Assembly: GCA_963761705.1 (NCBI GenBank)
Contig: CAVXHK010000001.1
Location: forward strand, 868,001 to 932,000
Reading direction: 5' to 3'
DNA length: 64,000 bases
Source of the DNA: CAVVKW01 sp963761705
Lineage (GTDB): Bacteria > Verrucomicrobiota > Verrucomicrobiia > Chthoniobacterales > JAATET01
The notes under the pieces are model-generated. The model was not told the DNA's origin and made no database searches. It worked only from the letters and a program-made list of their open reading frames with translations. A program made the position numbers and the translations under genes. Below are positions 10,249 through 17,940 of the stretch, one piece after another. Positions within the stretch are counted from its first letter, which is position 1, and each line of letters begins with the position of its first letter.

Positions 10249-10901
10249 GTGAATGAAAAATTTGAGATGAGGGATGAGAGTTGTTGCGATGCGGTGCTGC
10301 TCGACATCGGCAACGTTCTGCTCAAGTTCGATTATTTGGTGGCGGCTCGACGGTTAGCGGAACTGGGGGGGCTGGAGGAGCTGCCGGAACGCGGTCCGAT
10401 CGAGGCTGCGCAAGTGGCGCTCGAGGGCGGGGTTATTGATCGGGCGAATTTCTTCGGCGGGTGAGGCCCATCTTTCGGCACGTGGGTACGGATGAGGAGT
10501 TCGTGGAGATCTGGCAGCGGATCTTTGAGGAAAATGTTCCGATGACCGCGCTAGCCGTGGAATTGGCGGAAGCAGGCGTGCCGACGTTTCTGCTGTCGAA
10601 CATCTCGGGTATCCACGTGGACCACATCTTTGAAACGTATCCCGTTTTCAAGACGGTCAGGGGTGCGGTCTTCTCCTACCGCTCGGGATCCTTGAAGCCG
10701 TCTCCGGCTATCTACGAGATCGCCGTAAGCGAACTCGGCCTCGTCCCGGAGCGGACGCTCTTCGTCGACGACCTCACGGCAAACGTTGACGCTGCCGAGT
10801 CTGCTGGTTTCCGCGGACTCGTCTACGATTGGCGCGATCACGCGCCGGTGGAGTCGGAGATCCGACGTCTTCTTAAAATAGTCCGAGGACCTTTAAGATG
10901 A
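10249..10901 (+). pseudogene. HAD-superfamily phosphatase, split by a single-base frameshift
   Basis: The first frame (GTG 10249 to TGA 10464) holds the HAD motif I (VLLDIGNVLLKFD). The second frame (from GTG 10461 to 10901) holds motif II (LLSNIS), motif III lysine (SLKPSPAIY) and motif IV (FVDDLTANVDAA), matching YihX-like haloacid dehalogenase phosphatases. Neither half can fold as an enzyme alone. One extra G in the ggcgggtga context at about 10458 would fuse them. Alternatives are a genuine deletion, a sequencing error, or coupling through the GTGA overlap. The substrate would be a small phosphate ester. Confidence 0.75.
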
Positions 10902-10947
10902 CGACGACGACGACGATAACTCCGATGATGTAAAATACGCTGTGCAT
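10873..10947 (-). CDS. 24-aa single-helix membrane micropeptide
   Basis: The ORF runs from ATG at 10947 to TAA at 10873. The peptide starts MHSVFYIIGVIVVVVVILK and ends in a short GLF tail: almost all of it is one membrane-spanning helix with a lysine near its end. A purine-rich stretch (gaaagagaag) lies six bases upstream as a ribosome-binding site. The pattern [YIxGVIVVVxxILxxLGL] resembles very short membrane proteins that I recall from other bacteria. It overlaps the end of the convergent HAD gene by 29 bases. Confidence 0.5.
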   Translation of the reverse strand: MHSVFYIIGVIVVVVVILKVLGLF

Positions 10948-11013
10948 GACTTCTCTTTCGTCTGAGGAAAGCGGGTTGCGTGTGCGAAATCGAATTTTTT
11001 AGCGGGAGGGTCG

Positions 11014-12738
11014 TTACATTTTTTCCGGAACGCCGATTCCAAGTAGGTCGAGTCCGGTGCGGAGTGTTCGGGCGGTCGTGGCGCAGAGGGCCAACCTTGA
11101 GGCTCGCGTGCCCCCCTCGGATTTCAGCACCGGGCACGCTTCGTAGAACGCGTGAAAGGTCGTGGCTAGCTCGTAGAGGTAGTTCGCGAGCAGGTTCGGG
11201 CGGAAGTCGGTGAGGACAAGGGGGAGGGTCTCTGCAAATTGAATGAGCTTGAGGCCAAGGACGCGCTCGGTCGGGTCATCGAGAGTGACCGTGAGCGGCG
11301 CTCCCTCGGGTGACGTCTCGGATGACGTCTCGGCTTTGCGGAAGATCGACTGGATGCGGACGTAGGCGTTCTGCAGGTAGGGCGCGGTGTTGCCTTGAAA
11401 GGAAAGCATCTTGTCCCAAGCGAAAACGTAGTCGGTGAGGCGATGCTGGGAGAGTTCCGCGTATTTGACGGCACCGAGGCCGACCGTGCGGGCGATGGAC
11501 TCGGCCTCGGCGGCGGGGAGGTCACCATTTTTTTCCAGGACGATCGCGCGTGCCCGGTCGATGGCTTCGGTGAGGACGTCCGCGAGCTGGACGTTCTCGC
11601 CGGATCGGGTGCGCATGATTTTGCGGTCTTCTCCCAAGATGCTGCCAAACGGGACGTGCCGGGCGTCGACTTCGATGCCGATGAGCCTGGCCGCGGCGAA
11701 GACCTGCTGAAAGTGCAGAGCCTGCGGTGCTCCGGTGACGTACCAGATGGCGTCGGGGGCGTGCCGGGCGACCCGGGATTCGATGGTGGCGAGGTCGGTT
11801 GTCGCGTAGAGGAATCCGCCGTCGGTCTTGCGGATGAGGCAGGGCTTCTCGGCGAGATCGGGATGGTCGGGGAAGAAAATGCAGGCCGCTCCTTCGCTGA
11901 TCCGGGCCGTGCCGTCGGCGAGGAGTCGGTCGACGAGCGGGCCGAGGGCGTCGCGGTAGCTGCTCTCACCGAGGTGCTCGTCGAACTCGATCTCGAGTAG
12001 CGTGTAAAATTTTTCAAAGCCTTGCCAGGAGAGGTCGACGACTTGTTGCCAGATTGCGAGGTTCTCCGGGTCGCCGGATTGGAGTCGCACGAGTTCCTCG
12101 CGGACGGTGCGGCTGAGCGCTTGGTCGGTGGCTTCGAGGGAGTTGACGTGGCGGTAGAGCCGGAGGAGCTCCGGGATCGGATCGGCCGCGAGGGCGTCCC
12201 GGTCGAGAAAGTGCTTCCAGCCGTGGATGACCTTGCCGAATTGCGTGCCCCAGTCGCCGATGTGGTTGTCGGTGACGACGTGGTGGCCCAGATAGCGGGC
12301 GACGCGGGCGAGCGCGTCGCCGATGAACGTGCTGCGGATGTGGCCGACGTGCATGGGCTTCGCCACGTTTGGCGCGCTGAAGTCGATGACGATCCGCCGG
12401 GGCGCGGCGGGAGCTTCGACGCCGAGGCGTGGATTGGTCGCGAGGCAGGCGGTCGTTTCTCTCAGGAAGTCGGCGGTGAGGCGGAAGTTCAGGAATCCCG
12501 GGCCGGCCAAAGTTGGCGCCTCCGCGAGTCCCGAGACGTCGATGGCGGCGGCGAGTTCGGCGGCGAGCTCACGCGGATTGCGACGCTCGCGTTTGGCGAG
12601 GACCATGGCGGCATTCGACTGGTAATCGCCGAAGCGGGTGTCCGCAGTCGGGGTCACTTCGGCGACGGATGGATCGAGGCCGAGATCTGCTAGCGCGGTG
12701 CGGAGGCGCTGCTCCAGCCGGGAGCGGACGGTGGTCAT
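11014..12738 (-). CDS. argS: Arginine--tRNA ligase
   Basis: Class I aminoacyl-tRNA synthetase charging tRNA-Arg. It has 574 residues. The HIGH motif is HVGH (130-133) within 'APNVAKPMHVGHIRSTFIGD', preceded by an N-terminal Add-1 domain and followed by the C-terminal all-helical anticodon-binding domain ('LYELATTFHAFYEACPVL', ending LGIGVPEKM). As in many ArgRS, the KMSKS loop is degenerate (DRKIMRTRSG). It sits nine bases from the ptsN-like gene on the same strand. Confidence 0.97.
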   Translation of the reverse strand: MTTVRSRLEQRLRTALADLGLDPSVAEVTPTADTRFGDYQSNAAMVLAKRERRNPRELAAELAAAIDVSGLAEAPTLAGPGFLNFRLTADFLRETTACLATNPRLGVEAPAAPRRIVIDFSAPNVAKPMHVGHIRSTFIGDALARVARYLGHHVVTDNHIGDWGTQFGKVIHGWKHFLDRDALAADPIPELLRLYRHVNSLEATDQALSRTVREELVRLQSGDPENLAIWQQVVDLSWQGFEKFYTLLEIEFDEHLGESSYRDALGPLVDRLLADGTARISEGAACIFFPDHPDLAEKPCLIRKTDGGFLYATTDLATIESRVARHAPDAIWYVTGAPQALHFQQVFAAARLIGIEVDARHVPFGSILGEDRKIMRTRSGENVQLADVLTEAIDRARAIVLEKNGDLPAAEAESIARTVGLGAVKYAELSQHRLTDYVFAWDKMLSFQGNTAPYLQNAYVRIQSIFRKAETSSETSPEGAPLTVTLDDPTERVLGLKLIQFAETLPLVLTDFRPNLLANYLYELATTFHAFYEACPVLKSEGGTRASRLALCATTARTLRTGLDLLGIGVPEKM

Positions 12739-12746
12739 GGCTGGAT

Positions 12747-13214
12747 CTAGGCGGCTTGTGACCGGTTGGTGAAAACCGAAAGAATGGATTCCGCATCGTT
12801 GGCTTGGGCGAGTTCTTCGCGAACCGTGCGGTCGTTGAGGAACTTCGCGATGGCGGCCAGCGTCCGGAGGTGAGTCTGAAACTGGTCGCGCGGGACGACG
12901 AAGAGGACGATAAAATGGACCGGTTCGTTGTCGAGCGAGTCGAACTCGATGCCCGCCTTCGAGCGACCGAACCCGGCGACGACTTCGGTGACTCGATCGG
13001 ACGAAGCGTGGGGAATGGCGATCCCGAAGCCGATGCCGGTGCTCATCGTTTCCTCCCGCTGCTTCAAGGCTTCGAGCACGTTGGCGACATCGCTCGCGTC
13101 GACCTTGCCCGCCTGCACGAGCCGGTTGACAATCTCCTCAATGGCTTTCCAGCGCTCATCGGATTGCATTTCCGGGATGATTTGTCCGGCGGACAGGAGA
13201 TTGGCCAACATCAT
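12747..13214 (-). CDS. PTS IIA (PtsN/fructose-type) domain protein
   Basis: A single EIIA domain of about 155 residues, counted from the ATG at 13211/13214; the longer frame upstream lacks family similarity. The phosphorylatable histidine is His68 in 'GIGFGIAIPHASSDRV', followed by 'GIEFDSLDNEPVHFIVLFVVP' as in EIIA-Ntr proteins. No PTS permease is nearby, so a regulatory role like PtsN is more likely than sugar uptake. It lies upstream of argS and is divergent from the cellulose operon. Confidence 0.85.
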   Translation of the reverse strand: MMLANLLSAGQIIPEMQSDERWKAIEEIVNRLVQAGKVDASDVANVLEALKQREETMSTGIGFGIAIPHASSDRVTEVVAGFGRSKAGIEFDSLDNEPVHFIVLFVVPRDQFQTHLRTLAAIAKFLNDRTVREELAQANDAESILSVFTNRSQAA

Positions 13215-13288
13215 ACGCAGAAAAGTTCCCTCAATGGGGCGCTCAAGGAAACCTAGCGGTCCGCATTGTGATGACAAGAGAGGAGTTA

Positions 13289-13327
13289 ATGTCCGACCTT
13301 TCGTCGTCCTGTATACGGGCTGAATAA
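13289..13327 (+). other. Possible 12-codon leader ORF before the cellulose operon
   Basis: An ATG at 13289 follows an excellent Shine-Dalgarno sequence (agaggag, 13279-13285; spacing only three bases), and the frame stops at TAA after 12 codons (MSDLSSSCIRAE). It lies in the 215-bp divergent region between the ptsN-like gene and the first ParA-like gene. It may be a leader peptide or chance. Confidence 0.2.
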
Positions 13328-13428
13328 AAACCGACATAGCCGCTTGCGTGCCGATTGCATCTCTGGTTAGCTCCCCGCGAAACCGGCCCCCGGATTCGTC
13401 AAGGATCCTCGTGAAGTCGGCTCGAGTT

Positions 13429-14388
13429 ATGGATGATCGTTCGAACGTATTTAGTCAGTTTCTGAAAAAAGCGCACGAGCGCCAAGAGTCCGATCCGCAG
13501 GAAGGTGCCGAGGTGACTGACAGCCCGGAGTCCGTCACCAGCGCTCCACCGGCGCCCGCCACCGACAAGCCGGGCGTGAAGCGGCTGATCCTTTCGGCCA
13601 CGAGCAAGGGTGGCGTCGGCAAGTCTTACGTCACGGTCAATCTCATTGAATGGCTGCAGTCCCTCGAAGTTCCGTTCATCGCGTTCGATCCGGATTGGTG
13701 CAATTCTACGCTCACTCGTTTCTACGACAGAGCCGAATTCATCGACATCAGCGAAGAAGTCCAGCTGGACAACGTCATTCGCGCCTTCGAGCGGACGGAC
13801 CTCGTTATCGCCGACGGGGTAGGCTCGTTGCAGATGAAATTCATCGACTGGCTCGAGGAGACGCGCGTCTTCGAGATGCGCGAGCAGCTCGGCCTCGAGA
13901 TCACGCTTGTCGTCATCATCGAAGAGGATAAGGAAACCGTTTTTCAGGCGGGTCAGGCAGCCAAGCGCGTCGGCAACAACGCGAATTGGATCGTCGTCCG
14001 CAATCTCAAGACGTCCCCCGTGACCGAGATCTACGACGGCAGCAATGCCCGCAAAGAGCTCCTCGCTCTCGGCGCCCGTGAGATCACCATCGAGCGCTTG
14101 CCTTGGAACCTCAACAGCATGCTCCAGAAGTCGAGCAAGAGCATCAACGGCCTCATCCAGGATGAGAGCGTCTTCTTCCTCGAGCGACAGCGGCTTCGCT
14201 CCTACCAGCAGCGTTTGTTCGAGGAGTTTGCCGGAGCGAGGGAAATTCTCCTGCCCGATTCCAGCATCGGTGCGCTGCCCGAGGAGCCGATCGCCGTCAC
14301 GCCGACGGAGCCTGATGCACCCGAGGAACCCGTTGCGGAGGCACCGGTCGCCGTGGCGCGTCCCCGGATCCCGCCTCAAGACGTCTAA
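13429..14388 (+). CDS. ParA/MinD-like ATPase, first of a tandem pair, head of the cellulose operon
   Basis: A deviant Walker A, KGGVGKS (residues 60-66), identifies a ParA/MinD-superfamily ATPase. It is followed by 'FIAFDPDWCNSTLTRF' (switch I region) and 'LVIADGVGS' at Walker B. ATG 13429 is chosen because the frame before it has no similarity; the first ~50 residues are acidic and probably disordered, and the last ~40 are Pro/Glu/Ala-rich. In proteobacteria BcsQ, also a ParA homologue, is needed for cellulose secretion at the pole. This protein is closer to its neighbour than to BcsQ as I remember it; the FDPD..NSTLTRF motif recalls plasmid TraL proteins. Confidence 0.75.
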   Translation: MDDRSNVFSQFLKKAHERQESDPQEGAEVTDSPESVTSAPPAPATDKPGVKRLILSATSKGGVGKSYVTVNLIEWLQSLEVPFIAFDPDWCNSTLTRFYDRAEFIDISEEVQLDNVIRAFERTDLVIADGVGSLQMKFIDWLEETRVFEMREQLGLEITLVVIIEEDKETVFQAGQAAKRVGNNANWIVVRNLKTSPVTEIYDGSNARKELLALGAREITIERLPWNLNSMLQKSSKSINGLIQDESVFFLERQRLRSYQQRLFEEFAGAREILLPDSSIGALPEEPIAVTPTEPDAPEEPVAEAPVAVARPRIPPQDV

Positions 14389-14394
14389 GTCCGC

Positions 14395-15129
14395 ATGACC
14401 GTCGAAGGCCAAAAATCCGAGATCCCCTCCACGCACCAGGAGGAAAGCAAGCGCCTCGTCCTCGTCGCGATGGACAAGGGTGGCGTCGGAAAATCATTTT
14501 TTTCGATCCTCTTCGTTCAGTGGCTCCGTCAATACCAGAAAGACTTCCTGGCGTTTGACCCAGACTACCAGAACTCGACGCTCACCCGGTTTGTCCCCGA
14601 CGCGCAATTCCTCGACATCCGGCATTCGGAAAACCTCGACCGGGTCATCGAGGTCATGTCGGACGCCTCGCTCGTGATCGTCGACGGGGTCGGCTCGCAG
14701 CAGCGGATTTTTCTCGACTGGTTAGAAGAGACAAATTTGCTCACCCTCCGGCAAGGGATGAAGCTCGAACTCACGCTGGTCGTGATCGTCGAGGAAGACA
14801 AAGACACCGTCCACCAAGCGGGAGAAGCCGTCACTCGCATCGGTAACACCGTTGACTGGTTGGTCGTGAAAAACCACAAGACCATGTCGAGCTGCAAGAT
14901 CTACGATCAGAGCCGCGCCCGCCAAGAACTCGAAGCGGCGGGAGCCCGCGAGGTCACGATTCCGAAACTCCCCGACCACTTAGTCCTCTATTTGCAGCAG
15001 AATTCGCTGACCATCAGCGGGGCCTTGGAAGGTAACGGATTGTTCCTAATTGACCGCCAGCGCATGGTGAACTATCGACGCGAAGTTTTCCGCCAATTCG
15101 ACGCCCACCGCGACATCTTACTACCATGA
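14395..15129 (+). CDS. ParA/MinD-like ATPase, second of the tandem pair
   Basis: This is a paralogue of the preceding gene: both share KGGVGKS (here 28-34), 'AFDPDxxNSTLTRF', 'DGVGSxQ', 'DWLEET', 'LTLVVIxEEDK', 'GAREVTI' and the ending 'R.ILLP'. It lacks the long N- and C-terminal extensions of the first copy. Two unequal copies side by side suggest a heterodimer or divided roles. It begins six bases after the first copy and its stop overlaps the next start (ATGA), so the three genes are coupled. Confidence 0.75.
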   Translation: MTVEGQKSEIPSTHQEESKRLVLVAMDKGGVGKSFFSILFVQWLRQYQKDFLAFDPDYQNSTLTRFVPDAQFLDIRHSENLDRVIEVMSDASLVIVDGVGSQQRIFLDWLEETNLLTLRQGMKLELTLVVIVEEDKDTVHQAGEAVTRIGNTVDWLVVKNHKTMSSCKIYDQSRARQELEAAGAREVTIPKLPDHLVLYLQQNSLTISGALEGNGLFLIDRQRMVNYRREVFRQFDAHRDILLP

Positions 15130-15617
15130 CCGAAGATCTAGAACTCAAAGCAAAAATTTCCGACTGGCAGCGCCGTTACAACATCCAAGACGGTGACCCC
15201 GCCATGGCCTTGCTCGAGCTCCTCCAACTCTACGGTCGTCAGCCGAGCGCAGCGCCGGTGTCGAGTGACGGGAAGCCGCAGAAGGTCCAGATCGAGGGCT
15301 TCGACGAGCAGATCGTCGAACAAATCCGCACCCAGCTCACGCCCGGCGTCGAGCGGCTGGGTTTCCAGACGCAGGAGCTCAAGCAGAAGCTCGATGCGAT
15401 GCAGTTGGATGGTTTCGCCGAGCAAGTCGCGACCTATCACGAAGGGATCGATTACTGCACCAAGAAGCTCGACGTGGTTAAGAAAGAATCCGACGCGATC
15501 GTCGTGCAATTGAATAAGGTGGCGGGATCGATCAACCCGGTTTCACGCGGAGCGATCCTGGTGCTCATGCTCGCCGCCGGCGGGTTCGGCTGGGTCCTCG
15601 GCGTCATGTTTTCCTAA
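15126..15617 (+). CDS. Tail-anchored coiled-coil protein of the cellulose operon (TraM-like)
   Basis: The 163-residue protein begins with a charged helix ('LKAKISDWQRRYNIQDGDPAMALLELL'), continues with a long amphipathic region predicted to coil ('QTQELKQKLDAMQ', 'TKKLDVVKKESDAIVVQLNKV'), and ends in a single hydrophobic segment (about residues 142-162) at the very C-terminus. The layout (DGDPA.ALLELL plus C-terminal anchor) recalls IncP TraM, which follows the ParA-like TraL. A membrane anchor for the two ATPases is a reasonable inference. I cannot assign a function from motifs alone. Confidence 0.6.
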   Translation: MTEDLELKAKISDWQRRYNIQDGDPAMALLELLQLYGRQPSAAPVSSDGKPQKVQIEGFDEQIVEQIRTQLTPGVERLGFQTQELKQKLDAMQLDGFAEQVATYHEGIDYCTKKLDVVKKESDAIVVQLNKVAGSINPVSRGAILVLMLAAGGFGWVLGVMFS

Positions 15618-15692
15618 AAACCGTGGCAGAGGCGCGATCCAAACTAAGCTTAGTCCAGTCTCCCATCGTGGAGCAACTGGCAGAGGGGATTT

Positions 15693-17930
15693 TTGAAGGG
15701 ATTTAATTTCGATTTCAGCTCGATTGAGAACAAGGGGCCGCTCCGCTCGGCGGCCATGGGTCTCATGGTGCTGGTCATGGTGTTTTTCGCCGCCAACATC
15801 ACGACGTCGACCCAGCTGGCCGTCGGACTGGTCGGGCTGACGATCCTGATCGTTCTGAGCTTCTTCAAGCGCTCGGAAAACCTGCGAGTCGTCTACCTCA
15901 GCATCGGTGCGTTTCTTTCGATCGATTACGTCTTCTGGCGGACGTTCACGACGCTGACTTACTACGACCTGATCAGTTTCTCGCTCGCGATCATCTTGTA
16001 TCTCGCGGAACTCTACGGATTCATCATTTATGGTCTGAGTATCTTCGTAAACATCGATCCGCTGAAGCGCGAGATCATGCCACTACCGGACGACGAGGCC
16101 GATTGGCCGACGCTCGACGTCCTGATCCCGACCTACAACGAAGACCGCGAGATCCTCGAGGTGACCCTGCTGGCAGCCCTCGCGATCCGATACCCGGCTG
16201 ATAAGTTCAACGTCTACCTGTGCGATGACGGAGGGACGGATCAGCGTTGTAACATGAGCGACCCGGGCAAGGCCGCGCAGGCTCGCGATCGTCGCAAGAC
16301 TCTCAAGCAACTCTGCGAAGACTCGGGCGCGCACTACGTGACTCGCGCGAAAAACATCCACGCGAAGGCGGGCAACCTGAACAACGCGATGGAGGTCAGC
16401 ACCGGCGATCTCATTCTCATTCTTGATGCCGATCACATCCCCACGGTTGACATCGCCCAGAACACTTGCGGCTGGTTCCTCGAGGATCCGAAGATGTTCC
16501 TGGTGCAGACCCCCCACTTTTTCACGAACCCGGATCCGATCGAGAAAAACCTCAAAACCTGGCGGGCGATGCCGAGCGAGAACGAGATGTTCTACGCCGA
16601 GATCCAGCGAGGATTGGATTTCTGGAACTCCGCGTTTTTCTGCGGCTCGGCGGCGGTCATGCGGCGCGAGTTCCTGCAGAAAGTCGGTGGGGTCGTCGGG
16701 GAGACGATCACCGAGGACGCCGAGACGGCACTCACGCTGCATTCCCTCGGCTACCACAGCGCCTACATTGATCGCCCAATGATCTCGGGCCTCTCGCCCG
16801 AGACCCTTGGCGGCTTCATCACGCAGCGAATCCGTTGGGCTCAGGGCATGGTGCAGATCTTTCTGCTCAAAAATCCGATGCTGATCCGCGGCCTCACGCT
16901 GCCGCAACGACTCTGCTACTTCAGTAGTAGCTTCTTCTGGTTCTTCCCGTTCGCGCGACTGACTTTCATGTTGTCGCCGCTCGCGTTCTTGTTCTTCTCC
17001 CTCAAGATTTACGACTCGAACTTCATCGACTTCCTGGCCTTCGCCGGACCTCACTTGGTGGCCGTTGTCCTGGTGTCGAACTTCATGTTCGGACGGGTGC
17101 GTTGGACCTTCGTGTCCGAGCTCTACGAGTTGATGCAGTCGATGTACACCTTCCCGGCCATCGTGAAGGTCTTCCTCAACCCACGGGCTCCGTCGTTCAA
17201 CGTGACGGCGAAAGGAGAGATCCTCGACCGGGACTTCATCAGCCCGCTGTCGAAGCCGTTTTACATCTTCCTGCTCCTCAACGTGGTTGCCTTCGTGGCT
17301 GGTGGCTACCGCTACGCGCTCTCGCCTCCCGGCTCGCAGGAGTTCGCGACTGGCATCACGATGTTTTGGGCCTTGTTTAACATCTTCATCCTGCTCGCTT
17401 GCCTCGGGGCCCTTCTCGAGCGGAGGCAGATGCGTTCGTGGGCCCGCCTGGCGTGCAGCATCCCGGCCAACATGTTCCTGGGCGAACGCCAGTTCCCGGT
17501 CGAAATCCGCGACATGTCGAACGGTGGTTTCAGCTTGGCAATCGACGCGGCCTACGAGCCGATGTTGCGACCGGAGCACCGGATCACTCTGCGGCCGGAC
17601 ATCACCCACGACATCGATCCGGGCGAGTTCAACATGGAGATCCGAAATCTCCGTTACCGTGACCGCACGCTCATGCTGGGCTGCGTGTTCAAACACGACG
17701 GGATTGGCGAACTCAAGCGCAAGATCGCCTTCGTGAATGGCAGCAGTCAGCGCTGGGTCGACTTCCTGGCCTCACGTCGCGGCGGTAAGGGCGTAGGCGG
17801 CAGTGCGCTCTATCTCCTATCCGCTGGCGTGCGCTACACGATCGAACACCTCGGCCTGTTGTTGCTCGGCTCGATGCGGAAAGAACGCTCGAGCCGCACG
17901 ATGGGTTCCGGCTCGTCCTCCATCTCTTAG
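15693..17930 (+). CDS. bcsA: Cellulose synthase catalytic subunit BcsA with PilZ domain
   Basis: BcsA polymerises UDP-glucose into beta-1,4-glucan and moves the chain through the inner membrane. The 745-residue protein has N-terminal membrane helices, then the GT2 domain with DD (178-179), DxD (245-247), TED (340-342) and QRIRW (378-382), more helices, and a PilZ domain with RxxxR (577-581) and DxSxxG (607-612), the c-di-GMP binding residues. Activity should therefore depend on c-di-GMP. The start is TTG at 15693 behind agagggga; the next ATG (MGLMVL) would cut into the first helix. Confidence 0.95.
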   Translation: MKGFNFDFSSIENKGPLRSAAMGLMVLVMVFFAANITTSTQLAVGLVGLTILIVLSFFKRSENLRVVYLSIGAFLSIDYVFWRTFTTLTYYDLISFSLAIILYLAELYGFIIYGLSIFVNIDPLKREIMPLPDDEADWPTLDVLIPTYNEDREILEVTLLAALAIRYPADKFNVYLCDDGGTDQRCNMSDPGKAAQARDRRKTLKQLCEDSGAHYVTRAKNIHAKAGNLNNAMEVSTGDLILILDADHIPTVDIAQNTCGWFLEDPKMFLVQTPHFFTNPDPIEKNLKTWRAMPSENEMFYAEIQRGLDFWNSAFFCGSAAVMRREFLQKVGGVVGETITEDAETALTLHSLGYHSAYIDRPMISGLSPETLGGFITQRIRWAQGMVQIFLLKNPMLIRGLTLPQRLCYFSSSFFWFFPFARLTFMLSPLAFLFFSLKIYDSNFIDFLAFAGPHLVAVVLVSNFMFGRVRWTFVSELYELMQSMYTFPAIVKVFLNPRAPSFNVTAKGEILDRDFISPLSKPFYIFLLLNVVAFVAGGYRYALSPPGSQEFATGITMFWALFNIFILLACLGALLERRQMRSWARLACSIPANMFLGERQFPVEIRDMSNGGFSLAIDAAYEPMLRPEHRITLRPDITHDIDPGEFNMEIRNLRYRDRTLMLGCVFKHDGIGELKRKIAFVNGSSQRWVDFLASRRGGKGVGGSALYLLSAGVRYTIEHLGLLLLGSMRKERSSRTMGSGSSSIS

Positions 17931-17940
17931 AATTTTGAAA

